Origin: Litorilituus sediminis | GTDB taxonomy: Bacteria > Pseudomonadota > Gammaproteobacteria > Enterobacterales > Alteromonadaceae | Direction of reading: 5' to 3' | NCBI RefSeq assembly: GCF_004295665.1 | Contig: NZ_CP034759.1 | Span: forward strand, 1,922,001 to 1,986,000 | DNA length: 64,000 nucleotides | In this document: one piece after another, positions 19,247 to 26,014 of the stretch | Layout of the letters: the number at the start of each line of letters is the position of its first letter | Numbering within the stretch: the first letter of the stretch is position 1 | Translations under genes and position numbers: made by a program | The notes under the pieces: model-generated | Database searches by the model: none | The model's input: only the letters and a program-made list of their open reading frames with translations | What the model was told of the DNA's origin: nothing

Positions 19247-19359
19247 GAGAATGCTCCTACCGTATTGACAATACTGATTAATACTGCTGAAAAGGTGCAC
19301 ATTAGCGTCACGGCTGATCGATACACCCATTGAGTTAAAAATGACTTTATAGTGTTCAT
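19243..19359 (-). CDS. Micro-ORF A: 38-residue single-helix membrane peptide
   Basis: Encodes 38 residues: MNTIKSFLTQWVYRSAVTLM followed by a hydrophobic stretch ending in NTVGAFS. It has the same shape as micro-ORFs B and C (short basic N-terminus, one helix, a VG/GV near the end) but has diverged further, and I would not claim homology from eye alone. It starts 11 bases past the adaptor stop and overlaps micro-ORF B by ATGA. Part of the same polycistron. Confidence 0.5.
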   Translation of the reverse strand: MNTIKSFLTQWVYRSAVTLMCTFSAVLISIVNTVGAFS

Positions 19360-19370
19360 TCAATTACTCA

Positions 19371-20498
19371 CTAATGATTCTTAGCAATAGCTGTTTTCTT
19401 ATCTGTTGACACTTCATCATCAGATAATACTTCATCAAGGCTTGGCTCAGCATTTAGTACTTCCACCAATGAATCAGCTTTTAGATTGTGATGGCCGTTA
19501 ATAACCACCATATCGCCTTCTGCCAGTTCGCCACTTACTTCCGTTAGTTGCTCTTGCACATAACCTTTATCAATCAGTACTTCTACCGCTTTATTATCTT
19601 TTACTAAGTACACCTTACTTTGATTATCTAAAGTGATAATGGCATCACTTGGAATGGTTAACGTGTTTTCATGGGTATCAAAAGTCAAAGCAATTTGCGC
19701 AAACATGCCCGGCTTTAACTGCAAGTTGTCATTTTCTAATGATAAAATCACTTTGAATGTACCACTACGACTATCAACAATGGGCGAAATTGAACGTACT
19801 TGCGCCGCAAACGTTTGCCCTTTACGTGCAGTAAAGTGCATTGTTGCTGCTTGCTCTAATTCAATATTGCCTAGCTGATGTTCAGGTAAGTAGACCACGG
19901 CTTGTAAGCTTGATTGGTCAACAATATGAAATAGCTTTTGATAACCTTGAGTAAAGTGACCGGCTTTAACATAGCGTTTTGAGATATAACCTGAAATTGG
20001 TGCAACAATTTGGCTATCTTTTAAATCTAACGCGGCTAACTCACGTGCTGCTTGTGCCGCTTGATATTGATACTTTAATTTGTCTGACGCCTGTGCACTG
20101 ACAAGCTGCTTTTCAGCCATTTGTGAAAGTCGCTGCAATTCTTGCTCAATACCTGCTAATTCGGCATTGGCTTTATCTAATGCTAACTGATAACGACGCG
20201 GATCAATTTTGGCTAAGACTTGTCCCTTTTCAACAAAGTCGCCTTCTTCAACTGTTAACTGCTCAACAATACCTGTAACACGAGTAATAATATCTGCCTC
20301 ATTACGAGACTCTAATGTCGCTGTGGTATGAAAGTTTGAAGAAACATTACCGCGCTCAATACTGGCAACAGTTACTGGAATGGCATATTCCGCTTCTTTT
20401 TTCTCTTCTTGTTTTGCTTGTGGCTCTGAACAACCAGTTAACATAAGGCTGGCTGCAATAACTGAGGTAATTAATAAGTTCTTGTTTAAATTAAGCAT
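19371..20498 (-). CDS. RND efflux periplasmic adaptor (membrane fusion lipoprotein)
   Basis: A 375-residue membrane fusion protein. The signal peptide ends in the lipobox LTGC (about Cys23), so it is lipid-anchored in the periplasm. The barrel-sandwich halves are visible at about 60-100 (VEEGDFVEKGQVLAKIDPRRY) and 155-175 (IVAPISGYISKRYVKAGHF) around an alpha-hairpin (about 100-150), followed by beta-barrel and membrane-proximal domains. It bridges the RND permeases to an outer-membrane TolC-type channel encoded elsewhere. It is the first gene of the operon adaptor, micro-ORFs A-C, two permeases. Confidence 0.93.
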   Translation of the reverse strand: MLNLNKNLLITSVIAASLMLTGCSEPQAKQEEKKEAEYAIPVTVASIERGNVSSNFHTTATLESRNEADIITRVTGIVEQLTVEEGDFVEKGQVLAKIDPRRYQLALDKANAELAGIEQELQRLSQMAEKQLVSAQASDKLKYQYQAAQAARELAALDLKDSQIVAPISGYISKRYVKAGHFTQGYQKLFHIVDQSSLQAVVYLPEHQLGNIELEQAATMHFTARKGQTFAAQVRSISPIVDSRSGTFKVILSLENDNLQLKPGMFAQIALTFDTHENTLTIPSDAIITLDNQSKVYLVKDNKAVEVLIDKGYVQEQLTEVSGELAEGDMVVINGHHNLKADSLVEVLNAEPSLDEVLSDDEVSTDKKTAIAKNH

Positions 20499-20567
20499 TG
20501 GACATATCTATATTTTTAACATTGCATTAAAAATAGCACAGGCTATGCCAATCGGTTATTTTGCATG

Positions 20568-20584
20568 TGTAACAACAAGTTACA
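20568..20584. promoter_or_regulatory. Palindromic operator candidate upstream of the RND operon
   Basis: A perfect inverted repeat TGTAAC-N5-GTTACA, with a third half-site GTTACA at 20590-20595, lies 70-97 bases upstream of the adaptor start. The geometry suits a dimeric repressor of TetR/MarR type, but no such regulator gene is nearby. Confidence 0.45.
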
Positions 20585-20633
20585 GAAAAGTTACATATTT
20601 AAACCTAAAATGATTAGTGATATTGACTAAGAG

Positions 20634-20674
20634 GTTGGTTAATTTGATTAAGTAATTTTGTAAAATTAACCAAC
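20634..20674. terminator. Hairpin downstream of the glutathione transferase gene
   Basis: A perfect 12-bp inverted repeat (GTTGGTTAATTT / AAATTAACCAAC) with a 17-base loop, 34 bases past the GST stop. No T-run follows, so termination is only inferred; it could also be a second operator for the RND operon. Confidence 0.45.
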
Positions 20675-20707
20675 TTCTATCAGCATCACTATAATGCCAA
20701 CTTAAAA

Positions 20708-21316
20708 TCACAGATCCTGTAATGATTGAGAGCCAACACTAACCGCTTTTAATCTCGCCTTAAACTTAGCAAAGGCAGGATAACGCGCAAATAAATCAAA
20801 ACTTAATACTTGTCCCCAGCCAAGCATAACGACAAAGTAATAATCAGCAAGTGAAGGTTGCTCGCCAGCTAAAAACTGACTTTCAAATAGTCTATCTTCT
20901 ATATAAGTAAATTGCTTCACCAGTAGCTCTTCAGCATTGGCTTTAACCGTTTCTGCTTCATTGGCGATACGCTCTGGATGAAATAATTTTTCAAAGTTTC
21001 CATGCAAACTGCTGGCAATAAAATCAAACCATTGTAATGCTGTCATACCTGCAGGTGATGCTAACTCAGGCATTAACTTAGCCGCAGGATATTTCTGGGC
21101 TAAATGAATTAATATCGCTGCCCCCTGAGTCATCACCTGATCTCCTTCAACAAGTACAGGGACTTTGCCTAAAGGGTTCAAGCGCAGAAACTCAGGCGTT
21201 TGTTGCTCGCCTTGAAATAAATCAACAATAACCGCTTGGTGTTCAACATCAATCAGCTCTAAGGCAATTTTAACGACATTCGAGCAACTAATTGGAAAGT
21301 GATATAAGGTGTACAT
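20708..21316 (-). CDS. Glutathione S-transferase family protein
   Basis: A 202-residue cytosolic GST. The thioredoxin-like N-terminal domain opens MYTLYHFPISCSNVVKIALE and has the glutathione-binding NPLGKVPVL (about 51-59) with a following acidic/Ser-Thr turn (TQGAAILIHLA). The all-helical C-terminal domain contains the N-capping motif PSLADYYFVVM (about 150-160). A catalytic Ser or Cys near residue 10-11 (SCS) is plausible. It is divergent from a LysR gene across a 104-base spacer, so LysR control is likely. Substrate unknown. Confidence 0.88.
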   Translation of the reverse strand: MYTLYHFPISCSNVVKIALELIDVEHQAVIVDLFQGEQQTPEFLRLNPLGKVPVLVEGDQVMTQGAAILIHLAQKYPAAKLMPELASPAGMTALQWFDFIASSLHGNFEKLFHPERIANEAETVKANAEELLVKQFTYIEDRLFESQFLAGEQPSLADYYFVVMLGWGQVLSFDLFARYPAFAKFKARLKAVSVGSQSLQDL

Positions 21317-21391
21317 AATGCTATTTCCTTTAACGTGTTTAAAAGTTGCTATAACTGTACGAAATATCTATAGAAAATAAATTAGTGATGT

Positions 21392-21410
21392 TTGCAATTT
21401 AACTGTGCAA
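21392..21410 (+). promoter_or_regulatory. LysR-type box candidate between gst and lysR
   Basis: TTGCA-N9-TGCAA is a perfect inverted repeat containing the T-N11-A form. It sits 11 bases before the lysR ATG and 75 bases from the gst start, the usual place for autoregulation by a LysR-type protein. Confidence 0.45.
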
Positions 21411-21420
21411 TAATGCACCG

Positions 21421-22317
21421 ATGAGCATAGAAGATGATTATCAATACATTTTAGCCTTGAGTGAAACAGGAAGTTTGTCTGCCGCAGCGCGTCAACTTAA
21501 TGTTAATCACACCACAGTTGCCAGGCGTATTCAGGCATTCGAGGCACGCTTTAATGTTAAACTGTTTGAACGTGTGCCTAAAGGCTACCAATTAACCTCG
21601 GCTGGTCTCAGTGTCTTACCTGACATTAGCCTATTAAAAGAACAACAGCTTAATATTGAGCGAAAACTTGCTGGTCACGATAACCAGCTTAGCGGCGAAG
21701 TGAATTTAACGCTGACACCTGAGTTAGCGAATGACTATGTTATACCGGCCTTAAATGAACTCAACTTTCGTTATCCCAATATTCAGATTAACTTGCTCAT
21801 GGACTCTCACCATAAAGATCTTTATGCGCGAGAAGCTGATATTGCCTTAAGATTTACCCCGACACCTACGCAAGGTGATTTAATCGGCAAAAAATTATTT
21901 AGCTCTAACTGGGGAGTGTATGCCAGCGCGGCTTATTTACAGCAATTGCCAAAACAGCACAGATTACTATTATGGCAATTAGAATTTGATCCAAACTGGT
22001 ACTCAAACTGTTTCGCAGCAACTGAGGTGGTAGCAAAGTTTGATCAACTAGGGCCGTTAATTACTGCGACAAAAAATGGCTTAGGTATTGCGAAATTACC
22101 CTGTGGCCTCATTGATAATGACAGCTCATCAACGCTATATCGTCTAGATTTACCGTTAAAACCTTCCATTTGGAACCTGTGGCTACTTTATCATTCTGAT
22201 CTAAAATCAGCCGCAAAAGTAACGGTGGTTAAAGATTTTTTAATTGAGCACTTAACAAAGTATGCCAGTGCTTTTTCTGGGCAGTCCTCACATTATTGGC
22301 AAGGACCTATCAACTAG
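21421..22317 (+). CDS. LysR-family transcriptional regulator
   Basis: 298 residues. The N-terminal winged helix-turn-helix (LALSETGSLSAAARQLNVNHTTVARRIQAFEARFNVKLFER) is at about residues 10-52, followed by a linker helix and a type-2 periplasmic-binding-like effector domain (about 90-290) in the LysR style. VNHTTVARRI is typical of the subgroup often paired with GST or thiol-related genes. The divergent gst is the likely target. The effector is unknown. Confidence 0.9.
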   Translation: MSIEDDYQYILALSETGSLSAAARQLNVNHTTVARRIQAFEARFNVKLFERVPKGYQLTSAGLSVLPDISLLKEQQLNIERKLAGHDNQLSGEVNLTLTPELANDYVIPALNELNFRYPNIQINLLMDSHHKDLYAREADIALRFTPTPTQGDLIGKKLFSSNWGVYASAAYLQQLPKQHRLLLWQLEFDPNWYSNCFAATEVVAKFDQLGPLITATKNGLGIAKLPCGLIDNDSSSTLYRLDLPLKPSIWNLWLLYHSDLKSAAKVTVVKDFLIEHLTKYASAFSGQSSHYWQGPIN

Positions 22318-22372
22318 CTGTGATAGTTACAGCATAACCAGCTACTTTATTATCTATTTAGTGTTGTCATAG

Positions 22373-22404
22373 AAAATAAAAAGGGCCTGTAAATACAGAC
22401 CCTT
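22373..22404 (-). terminator. Minus-strand terminator, probably the original ssb terminator
   Basis: An AAGGG..CTGT / ACAG..CCCTT hairpin (one internal mismatch) is followed on the minus strand by TTTTTATTTT. Its T-run points away from lysR, so it does not serve lysR best. It would terminate transcripts entering from the island side; together with the att repeat next to it, I infer it is the terminator that followed ssb before the island inserted. Confidence 0.6.
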
Positions 22405-22415
22405 GATAATTTCAC

Positions 22416-22435
22416 TCAACATTTTTAAATTTGTT
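22416..22435 (+). repeat. Left attachment-site repeat of the island (candidate attL)
   Basis: TCAACATTTTTAAATTTGTT matches the copy at 34545-34564 at 16 of 20 positions, in the same orientation. Both copies have a hairpin terminator immediately beyond the TCAACATT end. The 22436-22601 stretch inside holds no gene; it contains a TGTACTGCCCC motif (minus strand, 22475-22486) and a second TCAACATT at 22613-22620 within the helicase stop region. Confidence 0.55.
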
Positions 22436-22601
22436 TTGCTTAGAAAGGTTATCTAAGACAAAACACATGAATTCAGGGGCAGTACAGTGGCAACATCCTT
22501 TACTGGTAATAGCTTTCACCAAGTGACCCTAATTTACTTTTAAACATTAAAATATGAAAATGTAGATAAACTGCGCTATTTTCTACCAATTACGGTTAAA
22601 T

Positions 22602-24776
22602 TTAAACATTTCTCAACATTTCTGCCAAGGCGGTTTTACGAGTATCAACTGCGCCTTGTTTGTTAACACCATAACGAAAATCCGTTTCCTTGCCAATAAT
22701 ATGTACTTTATCTTCTGCTCTTGTCACAGACGTATACAACCAACTACGATCAAGCAACCTTCCTCGTTCAAGCAAAACAATCACATTAGGAGCTTGTGAC
22801 CCCTGCAATTTATGCAAGGTTAAGCAGTAAGCGAGATCGATATATTCAAATAATTGCCAATCGACTTCTAACAGACGTTTGTTACCTTTTTCATCAAGGT
22901 CTTCAAGTTCAATTACGCAAGCATACTCATCAGTAGGTTCTGCACTCTTTATGATCCCCAGAGTACCATTCTGAACATTGTGTTTATAACTGGTTAAGGT
23001 AATGACAATCGGGTCACCTTCTCTGAAGTCATAGCTTCCTTTGGTAATTGGCATATCCGTAAGGTCAAGAAGCTTGCCATTAGGGTTCACAACACCTTGC
23101 AGTATGATGTTGGCTTTTCTTACCGTGTCATTGGTAGGGGCGACTATCATGGCCTTGTCATACTCAGAATACGCAGTAACTGCGTCTTGCAGAATATCGC
23201 CTGTTGATTCTTGGAACTTAATGTCAGCGGTAGTTAATGACTCTGGCATTATGCCGTGCCGTATAGCATTGGAATATGTAGGTACACTACTATCTACTCC
23301 CTGTCGTTTCACGACATCAAGTTCCACATGGTTTATTACACCGCTTTTAATGACATCATTTAAAATGAAACCTGCATTAATCGGTGGAAGCTGATAAGGA
23401 TCACCAATTAACAAGATTCGAACTTTATCAGAAAACAAAGTAACTAAACGCCACATGGTATATGCATCCAACATGGAAGCTTCATCCACAAGCAATACAG
23501 CCTTATCTGTATCAAGATCAGTTTCTCGCAACAGTTTTGCAATCGTCTTCGTTTCACTACCGATTGATTGTTGAAGTCTACGGGCTGCCTTTCCTGATAG
23601 CGCAACGGGGTATATCGTATAACCTAGTTTTTGATAAGCATTTACAATCAGCTTAGTAGTCGTTGTTTTGCCTGTTCCAGCTCCGCCAGTTAGGGCGAAG
23701 ACATGGCTGACTAATGCTGTCCTTACGGCACGTTCTTGTGCTTTTTCAATGGGCCAATCGGCAGGGAATGAGGTTATAAATGCCTCTTCTAACTCGCTCG
23801 ACCAACGGTTGTGTGATTTTCTGAGGTTACCAAAACGTTTGGCTATCGTTTTCTCAAATATATAATTGCCTGAAACAAAATATTGGTTGTTTTGCTTAAA
23901 AAACCCAACGATATCGCCATCTAGCTCACTTGCCCTTGCAACTAGCCGTTGGTCTTTGTTCAACAGCTTAGAAACAGACGATTCAATATCTTGCCAATCT
24001 GCAACCGTATTGCCTTGATCGCTCCATAATCTCAATGCTTGTTCAACGATTGCTATCAGTCTGACTTCATCATCCTGTTTGATACCGAAATGTTTTTGAG
24101 CAATAGCGTCTACCTTGTTAAATCGCATCCCCAGTGAAAATAAGCGGTATGGGTTCTGTGTAAGAAAATTGATCGCATCCTGATCTGCAAATCTGAACAA
24201 CTGGCGCTGGATAGGGGCTTCTATTTCCCACTCAACCAATTGAGCTGAGTGTTTTAAGTTGGAATACTCTTTATAGCCATCCCATAATCCATGCACGGCT
24301 TTATCACCAAGCAGAACATTCCTAACAGCTTGAAAATTCGTTATTGACTGGTCTTGTTTGTATGGCGCATATTTATCACATTCAAGTATGTTAAATATAT
24401 CGCTTCTAAATTCATTCCAAAGAAATTGTGCGCTTACCTTACCAATGCCTTCAAACGCTTTCTCAGTGCTTAAAAAGGTTACAAAGCCAAGGCCATTATC
24501 AGGCATAACACATTTCAGTGTCGGCTCCATAAAGCGCCAGACATCAACATAACCACCCGTACTGACTTGTTGCTGCCTAATGCTGAAATTTTGTTCTTTG
24601 AGAATTTTCCATTGCTGCCCGACTTTCGGATCAATATTTAACTTGTCTTGAGTAGTCAGAATCTCAATACGATGCGCACCTGCTTTGTGGTTAACAAAAA
24701 CAGCTCCCAGCCGGACATTATCCGGGTGGTACTGGTATATTCTGGTGATCCTTACCAGATAAGCACTACTCTTCAT
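22602..24776 (-). CDS. RecD2-like SF1 DNA helicase
   Basis: A 724-residue superfamily 1B helicase resembling RecD2/TraA-type enzymes. A helix-hairpin-helix-like segment FEGIGKVSAQFLW is near residue 110. Walker A LTGGAGTGKTTTTK is at about 363-376, Walker B LLVDEASMLD near 430, motif III GDPYQLPPINAG near 460, and the late motifs YCLTLHKLQGSQ and VTRAEDKVHIIGK near the C-terminus. The activity expected is ATP-driven 5'-3' unwinding. I take the ATG at 24776, which overlaps the upstream stop as ATGA, over a GTG two codons earlier. It is the last gene of the three-gene cargo operon. Confidence 0.88.
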   Translation of the reverse strand: MKSSAYLVRITRIYQYHPDNVRLGAVFVNHKAGAHRIEILTTQDKLNIDPKVGQQWKILKEQNFSIRQQQVSTGGYVDVWRFMEPTLKCVMPDNGLGFVTFLSTEKAFEGIGKVSAQFLWNEFRSDIFNILECDKYAPYKQDQSITNFQAVRNVLLGDKAVHGLWDGYKEYSNLKHSAQLVEWEIEAPIQRQLFRFADQDAINFLTQNPYRLFSLGMRFNKVDAIAQKHFGIKQDDEVRLIAIVEQALRLWSDQGNTVADWQDIESSVSKLLNKDQRLVARASELDGDIVGFFKQNNQYFVSGNYIFEKTIAKRFGNLRKSHNRWSSELEEAFITSFPADWPIEKAQERAVRTALVSHVFALTGGAGTGKTTTTKLIVNAYQKLGYTIYPVALSGKAARRLQQSIGSETKTIAKLLRETDLDTDKAVLLVDEASMLDAYTMWRLVTLFSDKVRILLIGDPYQLPPINAGFILNDVIKSGVINHVELDVVKRQGVDSSVPTYSNAIRHGIMPESLTTADIKFQESTGDILQDAVTAYSEYDKAMIVAPTNDTVRKANIILQGVVNPNGKLLDLTDMPITKGSYDFREGDPIVITLTSYKHNVQNGTLGIIKSAEPTDEYACVIELEDLDEKGNKRLLEVDWQLFEYIDLAYCLTLHKLQGSQAPNVIVLLERGRLLDRSWLYTSVTRAEDKVHIIGKETDFRYGVNKQGAVDTRKTALAEMLRNV

Positions 24777-25213
24777 TTCCACAAGCCCATTCCAATCAGT
24801 ACATCTTTAAATTCAGATAGCTTGGCAACTTCGGCAGCTAACTTAGCATTTTCGTTTTGTAGTCTTCGGTTTGTTCTTTTTAGGTCTCTGACTCTAGCGC
24901 TATCTTTGATGTCTTCGTCAGTTTCTTTTGATACATCAATGATCTCTTTATCGAGAGGTAGGTTTTTCTTACGTTGCTGGTACACACCTGAGGTAGCAAG
25001 TTCTTGTTTAAGTTCTTGCAACAAATCAAAGAGCTTTTTATTTCTTTTTTCCTTAAATGCAGAGGAATCAAAACCAAGCTCATCAGCAATTTTTTTGGGA
25101 CTTAACGTATCGCCATGCCAATAATCCAACCAGTTAGGCGACTCTTTTGATTTCATTTCAGCCACCCAGCCAAGGAATAAGTCTCTGTTACGTTGACCTC
25201 TTTCTTTACTCAT
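24773..25213 (-). CDS. HTH/leucine-zipper protein resembling the VPA1267 family
   Basis: 146 residues. The N-terminal half (RGQRNRDLFLGWVAEM, then LSPKKIADELGFDSSAFKEKR) looks like a small helix-turn-helix DNA-binding unit. The C-terminal half is a clear coiled coil (RDLKRTNRRLQNENAKLAAE, about 108-127). The pattern resembles VPA1267-like proteins that accompany multi-recombinase islands in Vibrio and relatives; that assignment is from memory and moderate. GGGGAG precedes the ATG. It starts 3 bases after the serine recombinase and overlaps the helicase, so all three are one operon. Confidence 0.7.
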   Translation of the reverse strand: MSKERGQRNRDLFLGWVAEMKSKESPNWLDYWHGDTLSPKKIADELGFDSSAFKEKRNKKLFDLLQELKQELATSGVYQQRKKNLPLDKEIIDVSKETDEDIKDSARVRDLKRTNRRLQNENAKLAAEVAKLSEFKDVLIGMGLWK

Positions 25214-25216
25214 ATA

Positions 25217-25780
25217 TTAACTCCCCTCCACGATGCGTTTTATCGTAGTCCTGCTAACGCCATACTCCTTTGAGAGTTGGTTCTGAGATTTCTGCTTTAA
25301 TTGCACTAACTTACGGATCTTTTTCCTATCAGAGTCAGGAATAGTCTTTGGCCTGCCCATATGCTTCCCCTGAGCAATAGCCCGTTCACGGCCTTCAGTG
25401 GTATTTTTGATGATCAGGCTCTTGTTTAGCTCAGCAAAAACAGCAATAACATGAAGAACAGCTTTTCCAAAGGGCGAATCATCAGCACTGTTAATAACTC
25501 CATCAAGTGTTGTAAGAGCAGCGCCTTTTGAATGAATACCATCAATTGTAGTCATGATCCCTTTAAGACTTCTGCCCAAACGGTCAAGCTTTGTAACGCA
25601 TACAACATCACCTTCACGGATGTAATCGAGAAGGTCGTCTAGTTTTTTTACATTATCCAAAGAGTTACCGCCTTGCTTGCCAGAGAATACCTTCTCGCAG
25701 CCATGACGCTCTAATGCATCAACTTGAGCTTCTAGATCTTGTTCTTGCGTGCTAACTCTTGCATACCCTATTAACGCCAT
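25217..25780 (-). CDS. Serine recombinase (resolvase/invertase family)
   Basis: 187 residues, the normal size for small resolvases. The catalytic domain opens MALIGYARVSTQEQDLEAQ with nucleophile Ser10 and has KLDRLGRSLKG (about 66-76, active-site Arg residues) and the long E helix (FGKAVLHVIAVFAELNKSLI). The C-terminal DNA-binding HTH (LSKEYGVSRTTIKRIVEG) is complete. It probably acts on sites within the island (resolution or inversion) or serves as a regulator of its own operon. It is the first gene of the operon with the coiled-coil protein and helicase. Confidence 0.92.
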   Translation of the reverse strand: MALIGYARVSTQEQDLEAQVDALERHGCEKVFSGKQGGNSLDNVKKLDDLLDYIREGDVVCVTKLDRLGRSLKGIMTTIDGIHSKGAALTTLDGVINSADDSPFGKAVLHVIAVFAELNKSLIIKNTTEGRERAIAQGKHMGRPKTIPDSDRKKIRKLVQLKQKSQNQLSKEYGVSRTTIKRIVEGS

Positions 25781-25813
25781 CTCCAGCCTCTTAACATGAA
25801 CCTAAGTTATAAG

Positions 25814-25899
25814 TTTAGTTCAACTTTATTATAATTTGCACTTAAATAGTCAATATAAATTTAGTTCATGTACTTTTTTATAGTTATTTTTTTAGTTCA
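25814..25899. promoter_or_regulatory. Three TTTAGTTCA repeats around the cargo operon promoter
   Basis: Direct copies of TTTAGTTCA lie at 25814-25822, 25860-25868 and 25891-25899, 46 and 31 bases apart, in the divergent spacer between the serine recombinase and the lipoprotein. On the minus strand a TTGACT (25853-25848) and TATAAT (25833-25828), 14 bases apart, lie between the first two copies. I infer recombinase or HTH-protein binding sites controlling the operon, or a resolution site. Confidence 0.5.
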
Positions 25900-26014
25900 C
25901 CTCAGACTCAGTGGATTTGCTAACTATGCAAGCAGACTTTTTCATGGTTAAATAATGAGTGATAAAAAATTTAAGATTTCACAATGGAATCAACAATCAA
26001 TAAGGAAGTTAATT

